Assembly: GCA_037189985.1 (NCBI GenBank)
Contig: JBBCJX010000006.1
Coordinates: 62,001 to 126,000, forward strand
Reading direction: 5' to 3'
Source of the DNA: UBA2031 sp037189985
GTDB taxonomy: Bacteria > Pseudomonadota > Gammaproteobacteria > Pseudomonadales > Moraxellaceae
DNA length: 64,000 nt
The notes below the pieces were generated by a model. That model ran no database searches and was not told where the DNA came from. It saw nothing but the letters and a program-made list of their open reading frames with translations. The number at the start of each line of letters is the position of its first letter. Within the stretch, counting starts at the first letter, position 1. A program made the translations under genes and the position numbers. Below, piece by piece: positions 35,415 to 43,772 of the stretch.

Positions 35415-37141
35415 ACGCCCCTCCCGGCGACCAGTGCAGGTCTGGGCGCAGGAATGGTGCCTTGCTGCGCCAGATGCTCCGCACTGCGATCAGGTTCCAC
35501 ATTCATGAGGCGCAGTGTTTCAGCCATGATGCGCGAGAAAACCGGAGCCGATACCAGGCCACCGAAATACTGGCCATTGCGCGGAGAATCCACGACGACG
35601 GCAATGACGACCTTGGGCCGGCTGGCCGGAGCAATGCCCACAAACGTGGACATGTACTGGTCAGTGGCATAGCTGCCGTTCTGGGCCTTGTGTGCCGTTC
35701 CCGTCTTGCCCGCGACACGGTAGCCCGGTACGGCAGCGCGCAATGCCGTACCGTCGGAAGTCACCACGGACTCCATCATCGGCATGAGCTGCATGGCTAT
35801 CTTTTCATCCAGTACGCGCGTGCCCGGCACCGCGCCTTCCACTTTCAGGAAGCTCACCGGACGCTCGATGCCACCACTAGCCAGCGTGGCATAGGCATGC
35901 GCCAGTTGCAGTGCCGTGGTGGTCAGGCCGTAGCCATAGGACATGGTGGCCAACTCAACCGGCCGCCAGCGTGCAGGCGGCTGCAACAGGCCAGCACTTT
36001 CGCCGGGGAAGCCAGAGCCCGTGCTGCGGCCAAAACCCATGCGGGCAAAGAAGGTCGGCAATGCCTCACGCGGCAAGGCACCGGCAATCTGAGCAGTTCC
36101 CACATTGCTGGACTTGGTGATCAACGTCTGCATGTCGATCACGCCATTGTTGTGGTGATCACGCACCAGCTTGTCATAGACACGGAAGGTGCCAGGGTTG
36201 GTATCAAACAGGCTGCGTGCCGTGAACTTTCCACTCTCCAGCGCGGCGGCCACCGTAAAGGGCTTGATGGTGGAGCCCGGCTCGAACATGTCGGTGACCG
36301 CACGATTGCGCAATTCGCCCGGACGAAGATTGCTGCGGTTGTTCGGGTTGAAAGACGGTTGGTTCACCATGGCCAGCACTTCGCCGGTTTCAACATCCAG
36401 CGCCACTGCCGTTCCGGCTTTTGCACCGTTCTTCTCGACGGCCTGAGCCAGTTCGCGATACGCAAGATATTGCGTGCGTGCATCAAAACTGAGGTGCACG
36501 TCCTGTCCGGGCTGTGCCGGACGCACCAGCGCCACATCCTTGACCTTGGCACCCTTGAGATCTCGCAGGACGCGCCGTGCACCCGGCACGCCGCGCAACC
36601 GGGCATCCAGCTCCAGCTCCAGTCCTTCCTGGCCCTGATCATCCAGATTGGTGAAGCCCAGCAGGTGTGACGTCACCTCGCCCTCAGGATAAAAGCGGCG
36701 ATACTCCGTCATGCCATAGACGCCCGGAAATTCCTGGGCCAGTACCGATGCCGCCGCATCCGGAGCCAAGTGGCGCTTGAGATAAAGGAATTCACGCTGT
36801 GCATGCTTTTTCAGGCGATCCTGCAAGGCATCAGGATTCAGGGAAAGCACGGCCGCCAGCTGTTTTACATCGAGGTTTTTCGTTTCCTTGGGATTGACCC
36901 AGATGGAAACGACCGGGGTGCTGACGGCCAGCGGCAAGCCGTTGCGGTCACGCAGGATGCCGCGATGTGCTGCGATAGGCTCCATGCGTAACATGCGTGC
37001 ATCGCCCTGCTTGCGCAGGAATTCCTGATCCACCACGTGCAAATAGCTGGCGCGCGCCGCCATGCCGCCGAACAGTGCCAGCAACAGGAATCCCACCAGG
37101 CGATGACGCCCGGTGAATGTCAGCACGGCGCCCTTGCTCAT
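35411..37141 (-). CDS. ftsI: Septal peptidoglycan transpeptidase (PBP3)
   Basis: Monofunctional class B penicillin-binding protein that cross-links septal wall; 576 residues. One N-terminal membrane helix (LVGFLLLALFGGMAARA, ~15-31) anchors it. The pedestal domain includes YRRFYPEGEVTSHLLGF (~143). Active-site motifs are STIKPF (Ser ~293), SSN (~345) and KTGTAH (~479). Overlaps ftsL and murE by 4 nt each. Beta-lactams of the aztreonam and piperacillin type act on this enzyme in relatives. Confidence 0.97.
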   Translation of the reverse strand: MSKGAVLTFTGRHRLVGFLLLALFGGMAARASYLHVVDQEFLRKQGDARMLRMEPIAAHRGILRDRNGLPLAVSTPVVSIWVNPKETKNLDVKQLAAVLSLNPDALQDRLKKHAQREFLYLKRHLAPDAAASVLAQEFPGVYGMTEYRRFYPEGEVTSHLLGFTNLDDQGQEGLELELDARLRGVPGARRVLRDLKGAKVKDVALVRPAQPGQDVHLSFDARTQYLAYRELAQAVEKNGAKAGTAVALDVETGEVLAMVNQPSFNPNNRSNLRPGELRNRAVTDMFEPGSTIKPFTVAAALESGKFTARSLFDTNPGTFRVYDKLVRDHHNNGVIDMQTLITKSSNVGTAQIAGALPREALPTFFARMGFGRSTGSGFPGESAGLLQPPARWRPVELATMSYGYGLTTTALQLAHAYATLASGGIERPVSFLKVEGAVPGTRVLDEKIAMQLMPMMESVVTSDGTALRAAVPGYRVAGKTGTAHKAQNGSYATDQYMSTFVGIAPASRPKVVIAVVVDSPRNGQYFGGLVSAPVFSRIMAETLRLMNVEPDRSAEHLAQQGTIPAPRPALVAGRGV

Positions 37142-37443
37142 TGCCTCACCATGATGATTTCCGTGGGCGAGGGGTTACGCATCTGCAATTGCTCGGTCGC
37201 GATACGGCCGATGCGGCCATATGCGCCCCAGGTGTGCTGCTCAAGCAGCAACTGACCCCATTCAGTTTCAAGATGGTCGCGGGCTGTCTCAAGCTTCTGC
37301 AGGTCATTGAGATAAAACCGGGACTTGTGTGCGCTGTAGGCCACGGCAATGGCCGAGCTCACCAGCATGCACAGCCCCATGACAGCTAGGAGCACGCCCT
37401 GCATGCCGGATGCCTTTTCCTTGAAGGAGTTCGCCACGCTCAT
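37138..37443 (-). CDS. ftsL: Cell division protein FtsL
   Basis: Small bitopic divisome protein, 101 residues. One membrane helix (~18-36, VLLAVMGLCMLVSSAIAVAY) is followed by a periplasmic coiled coil with heptad-like LNDLQKLETARDHLETEW and the family mark LLLEQHTWGAYGRIGRIA. It forms a complex with FtsB and FtsQ that activates FtsWI. It overlaps rsmH and ftsI by 4 nt. Confidence 0.95.
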   Translation of the reverse strand: MSVANSFKEKASGMQGVLLAVMGLCMLVSSAIAVAYSAHKSRFYLNDLQKLETARDHLETEWGQLLLEQHTWGAYGRIGRIATEQLQMRNPSPTEIIMVRQ

Positions 37444-38381
37444 GCGGCCACCTCCAGCTTCTCTGCCACGCGCAGGCGCGCACTGCGGGAGCGTGGATTG
37501 GCATCGACTTCAGCAGCAGAAGGCTCAATAGCCTTACCGATGATCCGCAGCCGGGGCTTGAGCATGTCCATCGTGACGGGAAGACCTGGCGGAAAGTCAT
37601 CACCCTTGGCTTCTTTCTGGAAGAACTGCTTCACAAGGCGATCTTCAAGCGAATGAAAGCTGATCACGGCCAGCCGGCCTCCCGGCTTCAGCACGGCAAG
37701 CGCATCACGCAGGAACTGCCGGATATCATCCAGCTCATTGTTGATGGCAATGCGAATCGCTTGGAAAGAACGCGTAGCCGGATGCTTGTGCCGCTCCCAG
37801 GCCGGATGCGCTGCTGCCACGATGTCGGCGAGTTCCTTGGTGCGTGTAATGGGCTTTTCGGCACGGGCCCTGACAATGGCGCGCGCAATGCGGCGCGAGT
37901 GGCGCTCCTCGCCATATTCGAAGAGCACGCGGGCAAGCTCGTCCTCTGCAACATTCACCAGCCACTCGGCTGCACTCTCTCCGCGCGTCACGTCCATGCG
38001 CATGTCGAGCGGACCGTCATTCTGGAAGCTGAATCCACGCTCTGCATCATCCAGCTGCGGTGACGACACACCAAGGTCGGCCAGCACGCCATCCACCTGC
38101 CCGGCCAGACCCTGTGCATTCAGCACAGCCAGAATGTCGGCAAAGGATTCATGCACGATGGCAAAGCGCTCATCATCTGTCGCAAGCGCCTCGCCCACGG
38201 CAATGGCCTGCAGGTCCTTGTCGAAACCCAGCAGGCGGGCATCCGGCTGAAGCTTGCCCAGCAGGTGCCGCGAATGGCCGCCACGCCCGAAAGTCGCGTC
38301 CACATAGATGCCGTCCCGGGCACCCAATACCGACACGACCGCCTCATCAAGGAGCACGGTCTGGTGGACGAAAGTATTCAT
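37440..38381 (-). CDS. rsmH: 16S rRNA m4C1402 methyltransferase
   Basis: SAM-dependent enzyme (MraW) that N4-methylates C1402 in the ribosomal P site; 313 residues. The start MNTFVHQTVLLDEAV is conserved. DATFGRGGHSRHLL (~26-39) is the SAM loop, VLADLGVSSPQLDDAERGFSF (split, ~96) the catalytic region, and VISFHSLEDRLVK (~238) a family mark. The stop of mraZ lies 2 nt upstream; longer N-terminal readings run into mraZ. Confidence 0.97.
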   Translation of the reverse strand: MNTFVHQTVLLDEAVVSVLGARDGIYVDATFGRGGHSRHLLGKLQPDARLLGFDKDLQAIAVGEALATDDERFAIVHESFADILAVLNAQGLAGQVDGVLADLGVSSPQLDDAERGFSFQNDGPLDMRMDVTRGESAAEWLVNVAEDELARVLFEYGEERHSRRIARAIVRARAEKPITRTKELADIVAAAHPAWERHKHPATRSFQAIRIAINNELDDIRQFLRDALAVLKPGGRLAVISFHSLEDRLVKQFFQKEAKGDDFPPGLPVTMDMLKPRLRIIGKAIEPSAAEVDANPRSRSARLRVAEKLEVAA

Positions 38382-38383
38382 GC

Positions 38384-38839
38384 TTATAAGGCCAGGCTGT
38401 CGATGGCGTTGGCGAGGTCGGGCGCCGAGAAATCGGCACTCAGGGCCTGGGCCTGGATGGCATCCCAGGCCTGCTTGTTCCAGACCTCGCATTTCTTGCC
38501 CTGTCCGGCGAGCACGACGGCCTTTTCCAGGCCGGCAAAGGCCCTCAGCTCCGGGCTGAGCAGCAGGCGGCCGGTAGCATCGATACCGACTTCGGTGGCA
38601 TAACCGATGAGACGGCGCTTCAGTGCCGCAAACTCGGGACGGGAGGTAGGCAGTTGGTCCAGCTTGGTTTCAATGGCTTCCCATTCGGGCAGCGGGTAAA
38701 GCGCGAGGCAGTTTTCCCGGATATCCACGGTGACAACGAACTTGCCCTGGCAATCGGCGAGCACACGCTCGTGGTAGCGCGTCGGCAAACCGATGCGCCC
38801 CTTGGCGTCCATATTGAGCTCGTCATATCCCCTGAACAC
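38384..38839 (-). CDS. mraZ: Transcriptional regulator MraZ
   Basis: First gene of the dcw operon; 151 residues with two swapped-hairpin AbrB-type domains. MFRGYDELNMDAKGRIGLPTR (split) and the second repeat IGYATEVGIDATGRLLLSPELR (partly) each carry the DAKGR/DATGR core. In E. coli MraZ forms a ring, binds repeats just downstream of its own promoter and represses the cluster. The start is a GTG at 38837-38839, giving the conserved MFRG; four matching repeats lie 30-65 nt upstream. Confidence 0.95.
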   Translation of the reverse strand: MFRGYDELNMDAKGRIGLPTRYHERVLADCQGKFVVTVDIRENCLALYPLPEWEAIETKLDQLPTSRPEFAALKRRLIGYATEVGIDATGRLLLSPELRAFAGLEKAVVLAGQGKKCEVWNKQAWDAIQAQALSADFSAPDLANAIDSLAL

Positions 38840-38868
38840 GATGCGTCTTCCACTCGCTTGGATTTATC

Positions 38869-38903
38869 TTCCAGAAATCGCCACAAAACTGCACTTTTCA
38901 CCA
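38869..38903 (-). promoter_or_regulatory. MraZ operator: four repeats at 10-nt spacing
   Basis: Read on the minus strand, TGGTG, TGCAG, TGGCG and TGGAA occur one after another with exactly 5 nt between each, at 38899-38903, 38889-38893, 38879-38883 and 38869-38873. This matches the spacing of the E. coli MraZ box (TGGGN repeats separated by 5 nt) and lies at or just after the predicted transcription start. Confidence 0.8.
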
Positions 38904-38910
38904 CTGGCGA

Positions 38911-38940
38911 ACTATAGAGAAGCGCATCGAACAGCGTCAA
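38911..38940 (-). promoter_or_regulatory. Promoter of the dcw cluster (mraZ)
   Basis: On the minus strand TTGACG (38935-38940) and TATAGT (38911-38916) are 18 nt apart, a strong sigma-70 match. Transcription should begin near 38904, immediately before the MraZ repeats and about 65 nt before the GTG. Confidence 0.82.
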
Positions 38941-39208
38941 GAAAACCACCGGCGGTTATAAGGAAGATTCGGAAAGAAATAATTCATTAAAAATCAATTA
39001 CTTGAATAATAAAAAACAACTACTGTTCAAAATAACAGCAATAAGCATGTACATATAAAACAAATAGTTACAACAACGACTTAATGCAGTTCCTGATAAA
39101 CAAGACAACAAAGATTTTTTAGTTATATAAAAAAACTTGCTGGGAACGTTGCCCCCTAAGCAAGGCGGGCACTTGCTTACCGGAAATCCCCCAGAAACTG
39201 CTGCAAAC
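38941..39208. other. AT-rich region between rnpB and mraZ
   Basis: No gene. From about 38965 to 39140 the sequence is strikingly AT-rich compared with everything around it, with several A and T runs. It lies directly upstream of the dcw promoter and could act as an UP element or a binding site for an H-NS-like protein. The only sizeable open frame crosses the rnpB terminator and rnpB itself. Confidence 0.6.
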
Positions 39209-39250
39209 AAAAAAAGCCCCCGGCAGAGTGCATCCTGCCGGGGGCTTTTT
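39209..39250 (-). terminator. Rho-independent terminator of rnpB
   Basis: AAAAAGCCCCCGGCAG (39211-39226) pairs perfectly with CTGCCGGGGGCTTTTT (39235-39250) around an 8-nt loop. On the minus strand a T7 run follows, 17 nt after the rnpB 3' end. T and A runs on both sides make it bidirectional in principle. Confidence 0.92.
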
Positions 39251-39266
39251 GTGATGACAGATAAAT

Positions 39267-39616
<350 letters not shown>

Positions 39617-39623
39617 GGCGCGG

Positions 39624-39652
39624 AGGGTAGGCATGTGCAGCCCCGAAGGCAA
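39624..39652 (-). promoter_or_regulatory. Promoter of rnpB
   Basis: On the minus strand TTGCCT (39647-39652) and TACCCT (39624-39629) are 17 nt apart, and the -10 ends 7 nt before the inferred 5' base of rnpB at 39616. Confidence 0.65.
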
Positions 39653-39713
39653 GCAAAAGCAGCCGTTATTGCGACCGCACAGGAACACTTCCCTGCACTT
39701 TTTGCGAAGAACC

Positions 39714-39791
39714 GTCACCCCGGCGAAGGCCGGGGTCCATACGGCATTGAATTGTCATAGCCCCATGGGTCCCGGCCTTCGCCGGGACGAC
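39714..39791. repeat. REP-like inverted pair (REPIN/BIME type)
   Basis: Two 27-nt arms (39714-39740 and 39765-39791) are inverted copies, 23 of 27 positions identical, with 24 nt between them. Each arm is itself an 8-bp hairpin with a GAAG (or CTTC) loop: ACCCCGGC/GCCGGGGT in the first and the GTCCCGGC/GCCGGGAC version in the second. Such pairs are normally dispersed in many copies between genes. Confidence 0.8.
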
Positions 39792-39814
39792 AATCAGGGA
39801 ATCAATGTAATTCC

Positions 39815-39840
39815 AAAAAAAGAGCGGCCGAAGCCGCTCC
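39815..39840 (-). terminator. Rho-independent terminator after the pirin gene
   Basis: GAGCGGC-CGAA-GCCGCTC forms a 7-bp stem; the minus strand then has seven T. It is about 20 nt after the pirin stop. Confidence 0.82.
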
Positions 39841-39860
39841 CCATTCATGGCCCTGCACAC

Positions 39861-40727
39861 TCAGGCCGGCATGCTACCGAATCTCCCACTGTTGAAATCA
39901 GTAATGGCCTGCCGGATTTCCGTGTGGGTATTCATCACGAAGGGGCCATGTCCCACTACCGGCTCATCCAGCGGCTCTCCGCTCAGCACCAGAAAAGCGG
40001 CATCGTTATTGGCCTCCACCGTGAACGTGTTGCCCTCACGGCCCAGCAGCGCCATCTCTGCCTCACGAACCGGCTGTGCATCATTGACGAGCACAGTGCC
40101 ATGCAACACGACCACACCCAGCGTCCGGCCTTCAGGCAGGGTAAATGTCGCCGCCTTCCCCGGGTTCAGACTCACATCCCAGACATCCAGTGGCGAGAAG
40201 GTGCTGGCCGGCCCCTTGGTACCGGTGTAGCTACCCGCAATCACCCGCAGGCGGCCAGCTCCATTAGCCAGATCCACGACAGGAATGTCGGCATTCAGGA
40301 TTCCCTGATAACCCGGAGCCGTCATCTTGTCCCTGGCCGGCAGATTGACCCAGAGCTGCACCATTTCCAGCTCACCACCCGTACGGGTAAAAGCGTGGGA
40401 ATGAAACTCCTCATGCAGGATACCGGCGCCAGCCGTCATCCATTGCACATCGCCCGGACCGATCACACCGCCCTTGCCGGTGGAGTCGCGATGCTCGACT
40501 TCACCCTTGTAGACGATGGTCACCGTCTCGAAACCACGATGCGGATGCTGGCCAACTCCACGGGGCCGTGCTGCAGGAGCAAACTCGGCGGGGCCCGCGT
40601 AATCCAGCAACAGGAAAGGGCTCAACTGCTGGGGCAAGGAGTCATAACTGAACAGTGAGCGCACGGGAAAGCCGTCACCCACCCAGTGCTGATGGCGATT
40701 GCTGTAAATACCGAGGATTCTCTTCAT
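39861..40727 (-). CDS. Pirin family protein (cupin)
   Basis: Two-cupin protein of 288 residues. The N-terminal cupin has PHRGFETVTIVYKGEVEHRDS (split) and GAGILHEEFH, giving the His/His/His/Glu metal set of bacterial pirins such as YhhW, which can act as quercetin 2,3-dioxygenases; other pirins bind transcription or metabolic partners. The second cupin spans about 190-285. The ATG at 40727 is preceded by AAGGAGA, while the 39 upstream in-frame codons lack homology. Substrate is unknown. It is transcribed alone, with its own terminator. Confidence 0.9.
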   Translation of the reverse strand: MKRILGIYSNRHQHWVGDGFPVRSLFSYDSLPQQLSPFLLLDYAGPAEFAPAARPRGVGQHPHRGFETVTIVYKGEVEHRDSTGKGGVIGPGDVQWMTAGAGILHEEFHSHAFTRTGGELEMVQLWVNLPARDKMTAPGYQGILNADIPVVDLANGAGRLRVIAGSYTGTKGPASTFSPLDVWDVSLNPGKAATFTLPEGRTLGVVVLHGTVLVNDAQPVREAEMALLGREGNTFTVEANNDAAFLVLSGEPLDEPVVGHGPFVMNTHTEIRQAITDFNSGRFGSMPA

Positions 40728-40859
40728 GACATGTCTCCTTTTCTGGCGGGCCCCGAAGGGCCTGCTTGATGGAGACACGATAGGACTGCAACGACTCAAA
40801 GGATAGAGTGGGAAACTGGCTTCACTGTTCCCCCGCATGAACAATCATCTGCAAATTTA

Positions 40860-41699
40860 CTATTCACCCTTGAGCTGCAAGCCGCGCTCGTAAAGAGCAT
40901 TCTTCTTGAGGCCGGTGATGTCTGCAGCCAGTGCAACGGACTGCTTGAGCGGCAGGTCTGCCAGCAGTATCTGCAGGATGCGATCCGCTTCACGCCAGTC
41001 GTTGTCCACCGCTCCTTCCTGGACGCCCTCGAGTACAAGCACGATTTCACCACGCTGCTGGTTCTCGTCCGCCTTTACCCAGGCCAGCATTTCTCCCAGT
41101 GGCAACTGGCGAATGGTCTCGAAGGTTTTGGTGATTTCGCGAGCCAGCACGATGCGCCGCTCATTGCCCAACACCGCCACCATGTCCTCAAGACATTCGA
41201 CAATCCGGTGTGGGGCCTCGTAGAAAATCGTCGTGCAACCCTGCTCAAGCTGACTCTTGAGACGCTCCCGGCGGGCAACACTCCGGGCAGGAAGAAAGCC
41301 CTCGAAGAGGAAGCGGTCAGACGGCAAGCCCGCCGCAGACAATGCGGCAATGGCAGCGCAAGCACCGGGCACGGGCACTACCCGGAGCCCTGCCTGTTGA
41401 GCAGCCGCCACCAGGCGATAACCCGGGTCACTGATGAGTGGAGTGCCAGCATCCGAAATCAGCGCCACATCAGCGCCTTCCTGCAACTGCGCCAGCAAGG
41501 CCTCCACCCGTGAAGACTCATTATGATCGTGCAGAGCAATGGCACGGGTAGTGATATCAAAATGCTGCAGAAGACGGCCGGAATGACGCGTATCCTCGGC
41601 AGCAATCACGGTCACCGCCTTGAGCGTTGCCACGGCACGCATGCTCCAGTCCTCAAGATTGCCAATGGGCGTGGCCACCACATAAAGTACGCCGGTCAT
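40860..41699 (-). CDS. rsmI: 16S rRNA ribose 2'-O-methyltransferase of C1402
   Basis: SAM-dependent SPOUT-like (tetrapyrrole methylase fold) enzyme; together with RsmH it makes m4Cm1402 in the P site. The 279-residue protein opens MTGVLYVVATPIGNLEDWS, followed by VIAAEDTRHSGRLLQHF (~31-47), the SAM loop ALISDAGTPLISDPGY (~76-91), PVPGACAAIAALSAAGLP and FEGFLPARS. GAGGAAA precedes the ATG. The start codon overlaps the 5' region of the divergent LpoA-like gene. Confidence 0.97.
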   Translation of the reverse strand: MTGVLYVVATPIGNLEDWSMRAVATLKAVTVIAAEDTRHSGRLLQHFDITTRAIALHDHNESSRVEALLAQLQEGADVALISDAGTPLISDPGYRLVAAAQQAGLRVVPVPGACAAIAALSAAGLPSDRFLFEGFLPARSVARRERLKSQLEQGCTTIFYEAPHRIVECLEDMVAVLGNERRIVLAREITKTFETIRQLPLGEMLAWVKADENQQRGEIVLVLEGVQEGAVDNDWREADRILQILLADLPLKQSVALAADITGLKKNALYERGLQLKGE

Positions 41700-41727
41700 G
41701 ATTTCCTCGAACAAAAGGTGGCAGTTG

Positions 41728-42834
41728 ATGCGTTTTTCCGGTCTCACGCGTGCAGGCACGCTTTGTGTCGCCCTGCTGGCAAGCTCTTCCAGCTTTGCCA
41801 CACCGGAAAAAATCGCGCTGCTATTACCGCAATCAGGCCGTATGGCCAAAGCCGCAGAAACCATACGTGACGGCTTCCTGGCCGCCTATTACCAGGACAA
41901 CCCTCAGGGCACTGCAAATCCCGTACTGGATTTTTACGACAGTGAAAACACGGACATTACCGTGCTGGTCCAGCGCGCACATGCCAATGGTGCCACGTTA
42001 GTGATCGGCCCGCTTGATCGCGAGCGAGTCGAGACGCTTGTACAGGCAGGCCCTTCGCCCGTACCGGTGCTGGCACTGAACAATGTCGATGCCGGCGCCC
42101 GCAACATTTACCAGTTCGCACTATCACCTGAAGATGAAATCCTGCGCCTGGTGGCATGGATGGACAGCCAGAAAATCAAGCGTCCTCTGCTCATGACAGG
42201 ATCGGACGAATCAAGCCAACGCCAGCTACGGCTGTTCCAAGCCGCATGGCAGAGCCGGCACGCCACGGCACTGACAGTGGCAACCCTGGACTCCAGCCGC
42301 AAAGGCGGCCTTGTCGCCAGCGTGCGCGAGGCGACCCAGCTCAAGGGGCCGTTCGATGCCATCTTCCTGGCCAGCCCCGCACTGGCCAGCCAAGTGCTTC
42401 CCTCACTCCTGTATTACAAGAACCGGCTGCCGCTTTTCTCGCTCTCCAGTGCCTGGAACCCGACCCCTGATGGCAGCGGCCAACGCGACCTCGAGGGGCT
42501 GCGCTTCTGTGACCTGCCATGGATGCTGGACCAGTCCCGGCCCGAGCAAGCCGCACTTTACGAAGCCTTCACCCGTCCCGTCAGTGGTTACGACCGCCTC
42601 TATGCCTTCGGCGCCGATGCCTGGACGCTGGCCCGGGAATGGTCATCGCTCGAAGATGGCGAAAGATTGAGATTGCGTAGTGGCCAGGTACGAGCCGACA
42701 GCACCTGGCATCTGCGCCGTATTCCCACCTGTGCCGAGGTTCGCAATGGAACTGCCTCCCCGCTCTGGTCCCCCGAAGACGCTGACAGCCTTGCCGGGAG
42801 CACAGGCGGAAGCCGCCGCACGGCACTTCCTTGA
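41728..42834 (+). CDS. LpoA/LppC-like periplasmic protein, PBP1 activator family, short form
   Basis: A 368-residue exported protein with a signal peptide (helix ~8-19, likely cleaved after SSSFA) and a periplasmic binding-protein-like LppC domain: KIALLLPQSGRMAKAAETIRDGF (split, ~28-50), YDSENTD, GATLVIGPLDRERVE (~95), and FLASPALASQVLPSLLYY (~212). E. coli LpoA (about 680 residues) activates PBP1A and is a lipoprotein with an extra N-terminal TPR domain. Here the TPR domain is absent and I see no lipobox Cys at the cleavage site. The start at 41728 follows AGGTGG; an upstream ATG at 41698 would spoil the signal peptide. It keeps the Pseudomonas neighbours rsmI and yraN. Confidence 0.85.
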   Translation: MRFSGLTRAGTLCVALLASSSSFATPEKIALLLPQSGRMAKAAETIRDGFLAAYYQDNPQGTANPVLDFYDSENTDITVLVQRAHANGATLVIGPLDRERVETLVQAGPSPVPVLALNNVDAGARNIYQFALSPEDEILRLVAWMDSQKIKRPLLMTGSDESSQRQLRLFQAAWQSRHATALTVATLDSSRKGGLVASVREATQLKGPFDAIFLASPALASQVLPSLLYYKNRLPLFSLSSAWNPTPDGSGQRDLEGLRFCDLPWMLDQSRPEQAALYEAFTRPVSGYDRLYAFGADAWTLAREWSSLEDGERLRLRSGQVRADSTWHLRRIPTCAEVRNGTASPLWSPEDADSLAGSTGGSRRTALP

Positions 42835-43153
42835 GGCTCAGGGATTCCGGCTGGTACAGGCAAACTATCGCTGCCGGCGCGGTGAAATCGATCTTGTCAT
42901 GCAGCAGGACAGCTTGCTGGTCTTCGCGGAGGTACGCTTGCGCAACCGGCAGGATTTCGGTGGCGCCGCTGCCAGCGTGACGCGGTCCAAGCAACAAAAA
43001 ATCATTGCATGCGCAGAGGCTTTTCTCCACCATCATCCCGAGCTTTCTCACTACAACTGCCGTTTTGATGTGCTTGCCCTGCAGTCTGCAAAGCCATCCG
43101 CACCAGAAAAAAAATGGCAGATAGAATGGCTGCAAGCGGCCTTCACGCCCTGA
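42746..43153 (+). CDS. yraN: YraN family protein (UPF0102, endonuclease-like fold)
   Basis: A 135-residue cytoplasmic protein with GAQAEAAARHFLEAQGF (~18-34) and CRRGEIDLVMQQDSLLVFAEVRLR (split, ~43-66), the G-E-IDL...F-EV-R pattern of the restriction-endonuclease-like fold, so nuclease-type residues are in place. Substrate unknown. It overlaps the end of the LpoA-like gene by 89 nt; the ATG at 42746 gives the conserved length. The lpoA-yraN-diaA-dolP order is standard in gammaproteobacteria. Confidence 0.92.
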   Translation: MELPPRSGPPKTLTALPGAQAEAAARHFLEAQGFRLVQANYRCRRGEIDLVMQQDSLLVFAEVRLRNRQDFGGAAASVTRSKQQKIIACAEAFLHHHPELSHYNCRFDVLALQSAKPSAPEKKWQIEWLQAAFTP

Positions 43154-43181
43154 AACCCGAACACCTGAAAATCGCTTCCCC

Positions 43182-43772
43182 ATGCAAAGCCGGATACTGT
43201 CACTCGCCGCCGAAAGCCTGAACACGATATCGCAGCTGACGGAATATCATCTGGATGATATCGAAAAAATGGCACGTGCCCTGACAGAGTCACTGATGCG
43301 GGATCAGCGTATTTTCTGTTGTGGCAACGGTGCATCAGCCGGCAACGCCCAAAGCTTTGCCAGCAAGCTGGGAAACCGCTATGAGCGGGAAAGGCCGGCA
43401 CTGCCCGTGATCGTACTGGGTGACGTCGCCGTCACCACGGCCATCGCCGCCGACGGCTGCTTCCAGGATGTGTTTGCACGCCCACTGCAGGCGCTGGCAC
43501 GAAATGGCGACATCCTTCTGGTGCTGAGCGCCAGCGGCAATGCCACCAATATCGCCCAGGCAGCGCGCGTGATGCAGCAGGCAGGCGGACACGTCATTGC
43601 CCTGACCGGAAACGAAGGGGGCGAGCTGGGGCGCCTGCTGCGCCCCCATGAAGACATACACCTCCGGCTGCCCGGCAACCAGGCAGCCCGAGTCCACGAA
43701 GCTCAGTTGTTTGTGCTCAACTGCTGCTGCGACCTGATTGATTGCGAATTTTTCGGAGCCCACGATGCTTAA
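43182..43772 (+). CDS. diaA: DnaA initiator-associating protein DiaA (SIS domain)
   Basis: A 196-residue SIS-domain protein. IFCCGNGASAGNAQSFASKLGNRYERERP (split, ~44-72), ITAIAADG-like ATTAIAADGCFQDVF and LLVLSASGNATNIAQAARVMQQ (split, ~107) match DiaA, a tetramer that helps DnaA assemble at oriC. It resembles phosphoheptose isomerase GmhA, but the position between yraN and dolP identifies it as DiaA. The end overlaps the start of dolP. Confidence 0.9.
   Translation: MQSRILSLAAESLNTISQLTEYHLDDIEKMARALTESLMRDQRIFCCGNGASAGNAQSFASKLGNRYERERPALPVIVLGDVAVTTAIAADGCFQDVFARPLQALARNGDILLVLSASGNATNIAQAARVMQQAGGHVIALTGNEGGELGRLLRPHEDIHLRLPGNQAARVHEAQLFVLNCCCDLIDCEFFGAHDA

Noticed and set aside
43182..43772. 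Phosphoheptose isomerase GmhA as the identity of the SIS protein
   Set aside because: GmhA and DiaA are similar, but the yraN-SIS-BON order is that of diaA, and no other heptose gene is nearby.
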